From positions 53,805,757 to 53,869,756 of the forward strand of contig OZ022499.1 of the NCBI GenBank assembly GCA_963989385.1: a stretch of DNA of 64,000 nucleotides, written 5' to 3'. The stretch comes from Ctena decussata. Its lineage: Eukaryota; Mollusca; Bivalvia; Lucinida; Lucinidae. Numbering within the stretch: position 1 is the stretch's first letter; the number at the start of each line of letters is the position of its first letter. The translations under genes were made by a program, and so were the position numbers. Of the stretch, positions 43,701 to 48,506 are shown in pieces. Below the pieces are notes generated by a model. That model was not told the origin of the DNA, searched no databases, and saw only the letters and a list, made by a program, of their open reading frames with translations.

Positions 43701-45912
43701 TAATTTACCGAATATTTTTATACTGAAAACGCGTAACGAAATCAAAGATTTCTAGAATACGCGGATATATCATATGCACATATTATTGTTTAATGCTTCA
43801 CTGCCTTGGTGTGCACGCCATCTTGACAGTTCGGTGATTGCTTCCTTTTCTTCATAGTGGACTGTTCTCAATGGAAGGACTATGTTCTTTGAGAGGACTC
43901 TTTTTCTTAAACAAGGAGGCCGCTTCTCCAAAGCTGTCCATATGGTGACGGATACTTCAAGATCAAAATGATGTGTTCATACACCTTGACTGAGCCATTC
44001 ACGTTTCCTAAGCCACGCCCACTTTACCCAACAAGCACACAATGTTGAATTAACATTGAATAAATGTTAATCTAGTCAATATTGATTCAGTGCTGTGTGC
44101 TCAGTTGGTGACAGTTATGCATCTTTTCATTGACTGTAAGTCAAAATCACAGACACATTGTTGGGCATTCAACAAGTGCAATCTTGTTTGTGAATATGTC
44201 ATATGCTACGTTGTCATTTTATTGGTCAGTTTACACCATCAGGTGACCTTTGAGTGACATTCTGGGTGTGGCTCGGAAAGGTGTATTGTGAACCGTTTTT
44301 TTTTTTTTGCTGTTGTTGTTGTTGTTGTTTTCATTTGTCTAAGAAAAAAATGCGTAATTTCAAATCTCAGTTTTGCACTGTTGTTCTAAAAAATAATAAT
44401 ATAATATATTGTTGAGATATTTTGGAAGGAAAAAAACATTATTTATACAAAGCAACTTGAACATCGTGTATCAATTAGATTTATTTAATGGTTTGAATGT
44501 CTGGACTTTTAAGGGCTTAGGCGGCGTGACCACTGAATACATAGATGTAGATGAGAATGGGAAAATGATGAACTGTAGCCCCGTCAGTTATATGATACCC
44601 AACGTCCGCAGTATCCCACGGAAGTTCAATGTCACCCTTGTACAGGAAGACAAAATTGTTACACCTGTATATTCTGCCAAGGTATGATTTAAAGCTATAT
44701 ATTTGCGTAGCTGTTTGTATACAAAAACGCAGTAGGATATTGAAATTTTGTCAGTGTGTCAGAATTCCAACACTCAACTGTGTATTTACATGAAGTATGA
44801 AAAGACACAGCTGCGTATAACAGAGCCCTAGATGAGAGGGAGTAGTTGGTGATAATAAAGGATAATTTTTGTTAATTCTGGATAAAAACATACGTTGTGA
44901 CCCCTCATCTGAACCGTCTCGACGATGAGGGGTCACAACATATGGTTTCAATGAGAAATAAAGAAAATTATCCCTCAGTTATCATCAAATACCCCTCTTA
45001 TCTAGAGCTCTGGTATAAAATCATGGTTGGTTTGACAAGTCTGTAATACGTGACCGCGTATTTTCGTTTGATATACTTTTTTAACTTGACTTGATTTGAA
45101 TGATCAGCTAGACGAAAGCACAGGAATGGCGTGAATAAATCCATCAAAATGTTATTTGACGCCTGAAATTCTCCAGAAGGCACCGATTGTCGGTTGGAAA
45201 TTAAGTAGCCTCTGCATTTCCCAAAGAATGCTTTTGCATTGTCTTGAGGAATACATCCTGCTACCCATCGGCTACATGACGTGGTAATGTCGTCATGTGT
45301 TTGCTGGGTACGCCCCTAGTATCTCCAGTATTTTCAATTGTTCTTCCTGATTGTATCAAATTCTCATCCTTAACTTTTAATAGAGACCGAAACAGATGCA
45401 GTGTTTAGAATTATAAACTAACTCAGAAAGCGTGATTTTGATTGTAATAAATATTGAAATCGCATGCATGATAAAGGTCTCTACAGATTGATAAATAAAG
45501 TGCTTAACAATACAAAAACGATTAAAATAGTTAATATGCGATGCATTAAGCCATAATCTTTATGCGTGCACTCAAATCAGACTGTAAGTATATTCAAGCT
45601 GCACAGAATACTTTTCATCATATTTCATGCGTGTGAAAAAAATGCATATTTTGTAAGGTACCTTTTCACACAACTCAAGTTTTCAATTTACAGTAGATTG
45701 GTGTTGTCAGAAAGATGTTTTATTTTGCTGTCATTTTGCAGGGTATCGGAGAACCTCCACTACTGTTGTCGGTTTCAGTACTAATGGCAATAAAGGAGGC
45801 TGTCAAAGCAGCACGTGCAGAAATCGGATTACTCGGCTACTTTCGTCTTGATTGTCCAGCGACCGTGGAGAGGATCCGAATGGCTTGTGGGGATCAGATA
45901 AATAAAACCTAG
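1583..45912 (+). CDS. XDH: Xanthine dehydrogenase/aldehyde oxidase-like molybdo-flavoenzyme, 5'-partial gene (21 exons)
   Basis: Exons: 1583-1764, 2139-2286, 4117-4321, 4850-5028, 8198-8299, 11714-11935, 18898-18961, 22244-22313, 27255-27342, 28244-28330, 30471-30659, 31264-31409, 32966-33044, 33773-33868, 38201-38329, 39050-39124, 40485-40537, 41471-41585, 43150-43236, 44514-44681, 45742-45912. All have AG/GT borders and compatible phases; together they are 2655 nt with no internal stop. Family members oxidise purines or aldehydes at a molybdopterin centre and pass electrons through two 2Fe-2S centres to FAD; they are usually cytosolic homodimers of about 1330 residues. Signatures seen include [57 protein letters not shown] and [10 protein letters not shown]. 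The 2Fe-2S and most FAD exons lie upstream of the window. The C terminus is about 20 residues shorter than in mammalian XDH. The active site is altered (see findings), so the substrate is uncertain; an aldehyde oxidase-like paralog is equally possible. Confidence 0.95.
2139..2286 (+). CDS. XDH: XDH-like exon 2: FAD-domain C-terminal helices
   Basis: Acceptor tgttgacag, donor AAG|GTAAGT. It encodes [15 protein letters not shown]... to [13 protein letters not shown]. This matches the mammalian segment ending in the FFFKFY helix that closes the FAD domain. Phase 2 in, phase 0 out. Confidence 0.93.
2287..4116. other. Intron 2 with repeat fragments
   Basis: Bases 2375-2530 resemble a dispersed family of roughly 150-bp fragments (feature at 37935). 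At 2797-2830 the run caagtcaagtcaaagtcaaa followed by AT-rich sequence looks like the 3' end of a non-LTR retrotransposon on the minus strand, a type that often ends in short tandem repeats. The remainder is AT-rich and unremarkable. Confidence 0.4.
4117..4321 (+). CDS. XDH: XDH-like exon 3: linker and start of Moco domain
   Basis: Acceptor ttctcag, donor G|GTAAAC. It begins [11 protein letters not shown], a variable linker, and runs into [30 protein letters not shown] is the conserved start of the molybdenum domain. Phase 0 in, phase 1 out. Confidence 0.95.
4850..5028 (+). CDS. XDH: XDH-like exon 4: Ald_Xan_dh_C domain
   Basis: Acceptor ttgatag, donor AAG|GTATTA. It encodes [20 protein letters not shown] ... 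[11 protein letters not shown], matching mammalian ELSLRLVTSTRAHAKI ... ETVFAKDK. It ends in phase 0 immediately before the six residues (VTCVGH in human) that are absent from the model. Confidence 0.93.
5514..8138 (+). mobile_element. Helentron-like non-autonomous element, copy A, with ~155-bp tandem core
   Basis: The left end is TTTT|AGCTCACCTGAGC, followed at once by a hairpin (CTGAGCC ata GGCTCAG). The right end is GCTCAGGTGAGC, the exact reverse complement of the left 12-mer, then the hairpin AGGGCC tatt GGCCCT and CTTGT. The core is about 16 diverged copies of a 150-157 bp unit, recognised by aaatggccctggggcaggg and ggtcctctaccaagtttgtt. Subterminal inverted repeats, a tandem core and a 3' hairpin fit the known Helentron/HINE architecture. 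It carries no coding region. It lies in intron 4 of the XDH-like gene. Confidence 0.75.
8198..8299 (+). CDS. XDH: XDH-like exon 5: Ald_Xan_dh_C domain
   Basis: Acceptor taaatag, with the in-frame TAG fixing the latest possible start; donor GAG|GTACGG. It encodes [20 protein letters not shown] ... ILTIE, matching mammalian IIGAVVADTPEHTQRAAQGV ... IITIE. Residues between exon 4 (LASEK) and PIAG are unaccounted for. Confidence 0.92.
9405..10148 (+). mobile_element. Non-LTR retrotransposon 3' fragment (RTE-like), broken
   Basis: Conceptual translation of 9432-10135 gives the C-terminal part of a reverse transcriptase protein ([19 protein letters not shown], later [30 protein letters not shown] and [18 protein letters not shown]). 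It is interrupted by in-frame stops near 9588, 9738 and 10026. It ends in a TAGAA-type tandem tail. TATAGGGTAA is present on both sides (9395-9404 and 10149-10158), a 10-bp target-site duplication. It is 5'-truncated and dead. Clade assignment is uncertain. Confidence 0.8.
10320..10555. mobile_element. Foldback element FB, copy 1
   Basis: Ends GAGCCACGACACGAG and CTCGTGTCGCGGCTC-like arms; the whole element folds back on itself through long imperfect inverted repeats (gcccagcgcagactc / gagtctgcactgggc). Flanked by ATAT on both sides. Inserted in the tandem core of Helentron-like copy B. No coding capacity. Confidence 0.8.
11714..11935 (+). CDS. XDH: XDH-like exon 6: Moco domain, Gln767 region
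   Basis: Acceptor aacttcag, donor CAG|GTAGAC. It contains [20 protein letters not shown] (mammalian [20 protein letters not shown]) and [10 protein letters not shown] (mammalian VSTQNTMKTQ). The Gln of STQN, bovine Gln767, is His here. A foldback element begins 24 bp after the exon. Confidence 0.96.
11959..12196. mobile_element. Foldback element FB, copy 2
   Basis: Starts GAGCCGCGACAAGAC and ends CCGGCTC, flanked by ATAT on both sides. It begins 24 bp after XDH-like exon 6. The reading frame of exon 6 runs into it if the intron is retained. Confidence 0.8.
13009..13021 (+). repeat. Target-site duplication of the LINE, left copy
   Basis: GACACTCTTATTT, identical to 14999-15011; the two copies bracket the retrotransposon exactly. 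Confidence 0.85.
13559..14035 (-). pseudogene. Reverse transcriptase C-terminal segment, shifted frame
   Basis: Continues the retrotransposon protein after the frameshift: [31 protein letters not shown], then [20 protein letters not shown] and [18 protein letters not shown], a C-x-C-x(9)-H-x-C-type ending. The corresponding part of the 57.7-kb copy reads CSCGQIESPTHFLLHC. Confidence 0.8.
13996..14998 (-). pseudogene. Reverse transcriptase fragment, first frame
   Basis: About 335 residues open on the minus strand, starting at the truncation point. It includes the LFADD catalytic motif (YxDD equivalent), GVPQGS and the thumb region ([30 protein letters not shown]). The frame is lost near 14035 by a one-base shift and continues in the next feature. 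It is an inactive relic, since the polymerase lacks its N-terminal fingers. Confidence 0.88.
14999..15011 (+). repeat. Target-site duplication of the LINE, right copy
   Basis: GACACTCTTATTT, identical to 13009-13021. Confidence 0.85.
15684..17377 (+). mobile_element. Helentron-like element, copy C, with ~440-bp tandem core
   Basis: Left end TTTTTT|AGCTCACCTGAGC with a CCGTCGTCCGTCCGTC-rich subterminal stretch. Right end CCAGGTGAGC, hairpin AGGACC aat GATCCT, then CTCATGTT, a decayed CTCTTGT. The core is about 3.5 copies of a 430-460 bp unit (recognised by ggtcacatgaccaacatggc and tgagtacatgaagattt), each with a TGACCTTTGACCT-type motif. Confidence 0.7.
18898..18961 (+). CDS. XDH: XDH-like exon 7: Moco domain
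   Basis: Acceptor taattacag, donor G|GTATGA. It encodes [20 protein letters not shown] plus A and the first base of Gly. This matches SFVAKMLGVPANRIVVRVKR. The bases just upstream (about 18836-18890) resemble the right end of the interspersed repeat at 44821-45010. Confidence 0.94.
19095..19860 (+). mobile_element. Second Helentron-like family, short decayed copy
   Basis: Left ATACCGGTATGTCGGGGGTATA and right GGGGGTATACTTGACCCCTACTCACTTGCTGTAGT resemble the ends of the element at 22841-26856. The interior shares units reading catctggatgctgctgctg and taggtcaaggtca. Confidence 0.5.
19978..20203. mobile_element. Foldback element FB, copy 3
   Basis: GAGCCGCGACGCGAG ... CTCACGTCGCGGCTC, flanked by ATTT on both sides. 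Intron 7. Confidence 0.8.
20204..21282. other. Intron 7 sequence without a recognised feature
   Basis: No exon or clear element. A motif resembling AACATGTTTA recurs several times between 20600 and 20945. A short hairpin GACGCCAC/GTGGTGTC at 21181-21202 resembles one near 49390. Confidence 0.3.
21283..21474. mobile_element. Foldback element with GGGACCGTATTCATAAA ends
   Basis: The two halves are inverted: gggaccgtattcataaaacg at the left, tttatgaatacggcccc at the right, and an inner perfect stem around ggagattccctacaactatg. About 190 bp, no coding capacity. Confidence 0.65.
22244..22313 (+). CDS. XDH: XDH-like exon 8: GGxFGGKE Moco loop
   Basis: Acceptor catgaag, donor AA|GTAAGT. It encodes [23 protein letters not shown]. 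The family loop is GGGFGGKETR; its final Glu, bovine Glu802 and a substrate-binding residue, is kept, and the third Gly is Ser. Confidence 0.96.
22699..22761 (+). repeat. Three exact 21-bp tandem repeats
   Basis: Unit CTCAGACAGTTCATGGACTC plus G, repeated three times without mismatch. It lies in intron 8, with nothing to suggest that it is translated. Confidence 0.85.
22841..26856 (+). mobile_element. Helentron-like element of a second family, containing copy D of the first
   Basis: Left ATACCCCCGGTAAACG, followed by TATAGGGGGTATA and a (TG)n microsatellite (22898-22917). Right GGGGGTATAC, hairpin GTGAGC ccct GCTCAC, then ATGCTCTTGTT. The core consists of ~150-bp units (tttgtttgtccattttt, cacagatttctcaggaac, gggtatgactagttgta), about four before 23515 and one after 26151. 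A different ~450-bp segment precedes the right end. Confidence 0.65.
23515..26151 (+). mobile_element. Helentron-like element, copy D, nested, with ~146-bp higher-order tandem core
   Basis: Left T7|AGCTCGCCTGAGC with a hairpin (GAGCAC gaa GTGCTC). Right GCTCAGGTGAGC (26113-26124), hairpin AGGGCC accat GGCCCT, then CTTGT. The core has about 16 units of ~146 bp, alternating between two subtypes. The insertion splits a unit of the surrounding element between its T-run and cttttctct-like sequence. Confidence 0.75.
26857..27254. other. End of intron 8, no recognised feature
   Basis: AT-rich; no exon, inverted repeat or known motif seen. Confidence 0.4.
27255..27342 (+). CDS. XDH: XDH-like exon 9: Moco domain
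   Basis: Acceptor ttttgaag, donor AAG|GTAAAC. It encodes [30 protein letters not shown], matching [20 protein letters not shown]... A 249-bp palindromic element starts six bases after the last coding base. Confidence 0.95.
27349..27597. mobile_element. 249-bp palindromic element directly after exon 9
   Basis: CCAGGCCCCGAGGTT at the left and AACCTCGGGGCCTGG at the right are exact reverse complements. The arms continue with aaaacttttttcatgctcaa and its inverse. Smaller hairpins (CTCAACTCAGCTGAG, ATGCCAAC att GTTGGCAT) sit inside. It starts six bases after the last coding base of exon 9. Confidence 0.75.
27627..28001. repeat. Two copies of an ACGTC-rich inverted repeat family
   Basis: 27627-27734 begins CCCAGAAGGCACC and ends GTGCTTGCTGGG. 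27948-28001 begins CCCAGCAGGCACACGA and ends TCATGTGCCTGCTG. Interiors are rich in GACGTC palindromes. Related stretches lie near 44027-44107, 45173-45308, 47795-47880 and 56735-56825. Confidence 0.55.
28244..28330 (+). CDS. XDH: XDH-like exon 10: Moco domain
   Basis: Acceptor atattttag, donor TTG|GTAAGA. It encodes [29 protein letters not shown], matching VGFMKTGTVVALEVDHFSNV... Phase 0 at both ends. A mariner-type miniature element begins 113 bp downstream. Confidence 0.94.
28444..29365. mobile_element. Mariner-type miniature inverted-repeat element
   Basis: Terminal repeats CGAGGGTTATCCAATAAAGA and, inverted, TCTTTATTGGATGACCCTCG, about 29 bp with one mismatch, flanked by TA on both sides. 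CGAGGG...AATAAA termini and a TA target are typical of mariner elements. At 922 bp it is near full mariner length, but no transposase is readable in any frame. It contains four X-box-like palindromes (see findings). Confidence 0.75.
29474..29573. mobile_element. Palindromic element, family with AGGATCTTAC ends
   Basis: AGGATCTTACACTCGTGGT at the left is inverted as ACCACTCGCGTAAGATCCT at the right; the inner stem is atttcatatgaaatttat. The same ends occur at 61671-61812. Confidence 0.65.
30182..30419. mobile_element. Foldback element FB, copy 4
   Basis: GAGCCGTAATACGGC ... GTCGTTTTGCGGCTC. Flanks GAAT/GTAT match at three of four bases. It ends 51 bp before exon 11. Confidence 0.75.
30471..30659 (+). 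CDS. XDH: XDH-like exon 11: substrate pocket (Arg880, Phe914)
   Basis: Acceptor cttcttccag, donor AAG|GTTGTA. It encodes [17 protein letters not shown] ... [23 protein letters not shown] aligns to mammalian IMER, so bovine Arg880 is kept. [10 protein letters not shown] replaces the near-invariant AFRGFGGPQG, so Phe914 becomes Tyr. A foldback copy ends about 50 bp upstream. Confidence 0.95.
31163..31229. repeat. 67-bp hairpin upstream of exon 12
   Basis: TAAACGCCAATATTTCATTT and its inverse, with GGCAGTTC/GAACTGCC closing a five-base loop. It lies 35 bp before exon 12. Confidence 0.7.
31264..31409 (+). CDS. XDH: XDH-like exon 12: Moco domain
   Basis: Acceptor tttccag, donor AG|GTACCG. It encodes [31 protein letters not shown]... 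to EFNR, matching VRRKNLYKEGDLTHFNQKLE. A short perfect-stem palindrome (31163-31229) lies 35 bp upstream. Confidence 0.93.
31523..31590. repeat. Small foldback, GCAAACAGTGTAGACCC type
   Basis: GCAAACAGTGTAGACCC at the left is inverted as GGGTCTGCACTGTTTGC at the right, with TGCTCCT ca AGGAGCA in the centre. Related copies are near 50735-50790 and 52540-52620. Confidence 0.6.
31766..31837. repeat. 72-bp hairpin with G-run/C-run arms
   Basis: TTGTACATGTTTATTCGGGG at the left pairs with CCCCGAATATACATGTACAA at the right. Intron 12. Confidence 0.65.
32966..33044 (+). CDS. XDH: XDH-like exon 13: Phe1009 region
   Basis: Acceptor tttacag, donor CAG|GTAAGA. It encodes [26 protein letters not shown], matching [27 protein letters not shown] with one residue deleted. 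The Phe of GISF (bovine Phe1009) is replaced by Gly or Met depending on where the gap is placed. Confidence 0.94.
33620..33741. mobile_element. Foldback element FB, copy 5, internally deleted
   Basis: Both ends and both ATAT flanks remain (gaacctcgacaaag ... ctcgtgtcgtggctc), but the central half is lost, leaving 122 bp. It ends 31 bp before exon 14. Confidence 0.78.
33773..33868 (+). CDS. XDH: XDH-like exon 14: HGGxEMGQG motif
   Basis: Acceptor tgttag, donor CAG|GTATCC. It encodes [41 protein letters not shown] is diagnostic of this enzyme family. An internally deleted foldback copy ends 31 bp upstream, within the region where the branch point and pyrimidine tract lie. Confidence 0.97.
34281..37930. 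mobile_element. ~3.6-kb element with ~150-bp inverted ends in intron 14
   Basis: Left arm tttgtgggcactttcgcggc (34286-34305) is inverted at the right (gccgcgaaagtgcccacaaa, 37887-37906). The arms extend inward through a GGTTGCC stretch to AGGTCAAAGGTCA (34402-34414) and TGACCTTTGACCT (37780-37792). The right side has a second tandem copy of the arm (about 37600-37745). The interior is AT-rich and shows no intact transposase; 36100-36640 reads like decayed coding sequence in short stretches only. Confidence 0.5.
37935..38080. repeat. Dispersed repeat fragment
   Basis: Contains ttcatgacttcctgtttgct, then ggaaagaatttgcttctgga and ttcttaagagatgacc. Similar fragments occur near 2375-2530, 29650-29760, 41930-42235, 47535-47690, 51400-51540 and 56880-56960. 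Ends were not determined. Confidence 0.4.
38201..38329 (+). CDS. XDH: XDH-like exon 15: Moco domain
   Basis: Acceptor tatacgtag, donor ATG|GTAAAT. It encodes [43 protein letters not shown], matching VASRALKIPTSKIYISETST... Phase 0 at both ends. Confidence 0.95.
39050..39124 (+). CDS. XDH: XDH-like exon 16: Moco domain
   Basis: Acceptor ttatttcag, donor ATG|GTAAGG. It encodes [25 protein letters not shown], matching AACQTILKRLEPYKKKNPSG SWEDW. Confidence 0.94.
39404..39544. mobile_element. Palindromic element in intron 16
   Basis: AATTTCATTTTTCTGAGGTT ... CGAAGTGTAAACTACATTGG GTCAC is inverted at the right half (GTGACCCAATGTAGTTTACA CTTCGGTAAAC...). About 141 bp, with a central GAACC/GGTTC stem. 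Confidence 0.65.
40485..40537 (+). CDS. XDH: XDH-like exon 17: Moco domain
   Basis: Acceptor ttttgtcag, donor AG|GTATGC. It encodes [17 protein letters not shown] plus part of Arg, matching VTAAYMDTVSLSATGFYR. Short exon of 53 nt. Confidence 0.92.
40720..40930. repeat. Interspersed inverted-repeat family, copy 1
   Basis: Contains CCCCTCATCTGAACCG, then GTCACAACATAT, between AGATTAGAGGG and CTCCTCTTACCT. Copies 2 and 3 are at about 41690-41812 and 44821-45010. In copy 3, agagccctagatgagaggg at the left pairs with cccctcttatctagagctct at the right. Confidence 0.5.
41471..41585 (+). CDS. XDH: XDH-like exon 18: Moco domain
   Basis: Acceptor acctacag, donor CAG|GTATAA. It encodes [50 protein letters not shown] is conserved in XDH and aldehyde oxidases. 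Confidence 0.95.
41690..41812. repeat. Interspersed inverted-repeat family, copy 2
   Basis: CTTATTTCTC...AAAACATATGTTGTTACCCCTC is inverted as GAGGATCACAACATATG...AAATAAG around CCGTCTCGgcaagACGG. Intron 18, about 105 bp after exon 18. Confidence 0.5.
42907..43127. mobile_element. Foldback element FB, copy 6
   Basis: GAGCCGCGACACGAC ... GTCGTGTCGCGACTC. ATCT lies at both sides, with one extra G at the left. It ends 22 bp before exon 19, so it supplies much of that acceptor region. Confidence 0.8.
43150..43236 (+). CDS. XDH: XDH-like exon 19: Moco domain
   Basis: Acceptor gttacag, donor CAG|GTACAC. It encodes [29 protein letters not shown], closely matching [20 protein letters not shown] GAF. 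A foldback copy ends 22 bp upstream. Confidence 0.97.
44514..44681 (+). CDS. XDH: XDH-like exon 20: Moco domain
   Basis: Acceptor ttttaag, donor AAG|GTATGA. It encodes [20 protein letters not shown] ... [20 protein letters not shown] ... VYSAK, matching GLGLFTLEELHYSPEGSL... Confidence 0.94.
44821..45010. repeat. Interspersed inverted-repeat family, copy 3
   Basis: agagccctagatgagaggg ... cccctcttatctagagctct, with a central CCCCTCATCTGAACCG...GATGAGGGG stem. Its right end (cctcagttatcatcaaatacc) resembles the sequence just before XDH-like exon 7. Confidence 0.55.
45742..45912 (+). CDS. XDH: XDH-like terminal exon 21, catalytic Glu and stop codon
   Basis: Acceptor tttgcag. It encodes [20 protein letters not shown] ... 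[23 protein letters not shown] and ends in TAG. The Glu of GIGEPP corresponds to catalytic bovine Glu1261 and is kept. Mammalian XDH extends about 20 residues further. Confidence 0.97.
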   Translation, partial: GIGEPPLLLSVSVLMAIKEAVKAARAEIGLLGYFRLDCPATVERIRMACGDQINKT

Positions 45913-46090
45913 TTAAACCAGGATTGCTTAATGGCAAAGTGAATTTATTAACCTGGTCATACAGTTGACTCTCATTTTCTCAAAACTGATATCTCGAACT
46001 ACCCTCTGATATCGAAGAACCTAGTTTGCACACATTTCCTTTTTTCTTTTACATTTTAACTCCTGTTATCTCAAACTACTGATATCTCAA

Positions 46091-46096
46091 AATAAA
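46091..46096 (+). terminator. Candidate polyadenylation signal of the XDH-like gene
   Basis: AATAAA lies 179 bp after the stop codon. A second AATAAA is at 46267-46272. Which one is used cannot be told from sequence. Confidence 0.4.
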
Positions 46097-46758
46097 TTTT
46101 CTGTGACCAGACAATTGTTTGAGTTATCAGTTATTTGAGATGAAATTCGATCTTTGACAGATCGAGAGTTGACTGTTTTCGGAATTAACTGTAGCTTTGA
46201 CAAAACTCAAATATCATTTCATTTTCACGCCTGATAAACGTGCAAGTCTATTCCCCCCTGTCTGTAAATAAAAAAATTAAGACAATGAATAGTCAAAATA
46301 TACCAATTCTATTTGGCTCATACAAAACAGCAACTTTCAAATAGAGAAGCTGATGGAATTCTCACAAAATTCATGAATGTGACCAATGGGAAATTTTGGA
46401 TTGTACAAATATGGTATACATCCATATGAAGCGAATAACATTATTATATCGCATATATCCGTTTGCAGGAGCTTCACTTATTAATTTCTAGGTGAAAATG
46501 GAACTGTATGTTAACCAGGAGTAGTATTTACAGGTTCTGTCGACATACGACTACGTGTAATCATATCATTCATTTTCGATTGGTTTAAACAGTATTTTAT
46601 TTTTCATTAATTACATACATGTACATAATATTCAAATCAGTAGAATATAAGATCTGACGGTAAGCGTGTAGCTATTAAAGTCATCTCATTGTACATTATA
46701 AATAAATGGCTAAGAGCGTATTTGTAACAAAACCAAAAAATACATTTCATGAACAATA

Positions 46759-46759
<1 letters not shown>

Positions 46760-46806
<47 letters not shown>
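46760..46806 (+). repeat. (GA)n microsatellite
   Basis: About 23 GA dinucleotides in a row, followed by GGGAGAG. Confidence 0.9.
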
Positions 46807-46813
<7 letters not shown>

Positions 46814-48318
46814 ATAACATTTTCAGTACAGTAGGAGATGATGGACTCATTTACTGGTTTTTAATACCAACGAAAATAAACGGAATCCACTAACCCGAAG
46901 GGAAAACTGGACAATTAAGCAGCATCATGAGAGAAAACAAAACTGGTGTGCTGTTCTCACTACAGTAACTTGTTCTGGGTTCGCCTCATGATAACTGATC
47001 CTTGTATCAATCTAAATACGATCTGTGTAGAGAAAGACCGCGCATGCGCGCTGCTCTGGACATTCGCTCTCCAGATACTCGAGTACTATAGGCTTTATTC
47101 AGATAGAAACTCGGGTACAAAAGGCCTAACTCATAGCTGTAGTGACTGATGTACAGAATCGATGTAAGGATAAGACAGTGTCATTGACATGCATTCATAT
47201 TGCAGTTTTAAGATTATTTTTTATGACTTTGATATTTTTACATATAACGTTACTGTATACTGAATGAAATCAACTGAGTGAGTTGTTATTGCTTGCAATT
47301 AGGATCGAGTAGGATAACTTCGGACAGCGGGTAAATTCGGACATACCATTGCAAACAAACAGTAGAAATCCAGATGAGATGGCTCATAATTAGCCGTCTC
47401 ATCAGCAGTTTCACTGTTTTCCCAGTTAATTTTGTTTTAATTTCAAACAACTGACATATAAAAGGAAAAATGTCTCTGTCCGCATTTACATGCTGTCCGA
47501 ATTTACCTGACTTGACCCCACTTTTTCGTATTACGGTGAAAGAATTCTCTTTCAGGGGAAAGAACTCTAACATTTTCATTTTGCTACCCTTTTCACAGGG
47601 GATCAACTCTTAAAAGAGATAATTTACTCCGCTTTTAAAGTAGATCCTTTTTGGACGGCTTTCGACGTCCAGGGAACCAAACAGGAAGTAAAAATATTGT
47701 TTCTCTAGTATGTAGGCCTACATATTGCATGTAAAAATGGAGGTGTTCGTTTTTACCTTAATCAATGATGGGAAAAGGCTAATGATTGCAAGGTGACCAG
47801 CGCATGTCACGATCACGCGACGTGATGACGTTGCATAGACGTCAGTAAGACGTCATTTCGACGTCATGTGTCTGCCAGGTTAGGGTTCAGTTTATCTCTC
47901 TTTTTGGATATTCAGGGAGTAAATTTGAAACAAACCACCCATGGTAACCAACAATTTTGTTTCAACAATTGGTAAAGAAAACGATAAAATATATACATAC
48001 ATATGTATATACGCATTTGATATTTTAAAATTATAATATCCGTCCCAAAATAAATGTAAAATCGAGGGAATAAATTGTAAAATTGTGTCAAATTATACAA
48101 ACAGCGACAATGAATGAAACATCAAATATGAAGAAAGAGGAAAATGAGCTATCTAAAAACAAGTGATTGGATCTTTGACTAAAGGTAAAAGGGACTAGAA
48201 AATATAATAATATCACAGATAGAGTGTTTCTGTAAATGTTTTCCCTGATTCTGTAAACAGTTTCCCTGATCGTGTAAACATTTTCCGTATGCTTCTTCAA
48301 ACCAACTGCATCAGATGT

Positions 48319-48506
48319 CTACACATTAGCTCTGCGCACTTTCAGCTCTGCGACTGGCTCACAATGACCAGTCTCCGCCTCTTGGTCGCCACGTAGGACG
48401 TGCAGAGTTGTGACGTCATCGATCATGAGTGATGGGAAAACTGGAGATACGATAGCTGGCTCCTTGTAACAGCCAAACAGGCGTTTAATGGCTCTCTTGA
48501 TTCGCT
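48319..48506 (-). CDS. Gene 2 terminal exon
   Basis: Acceptor ttttatttcag|AGCG; stop TAG at 48321-48319. It encodes KRIKRAIKRLFGCYKEPAIV ... SLMIDDVTTLHVLRGDQEAE ... ELKVRRANV. Phase 1 in, matching the previous exon, which ends CGA A. Confidence 0.72.

Larger units (their letters stand above)
45913..48318. other. Intergenic region between the two convergent genes
   Basis: Contains the candidate XDH-like poly(A) signals, a palindromic GATATCTC-rich stretch (45985-46170), a (GA)n microsatellite at about 46760-46806, and an ACGTC-rich repeat at 47795-47880. No coding exon was recognised. Confidence 0.6.

Noticed and set aside
1583..45912. XDH-like gene as a pseudogene
   Set aside because: All 21 exons keep splice sites, phase and open frame over 885 codons; the active-site changes alone do not show loss of function.
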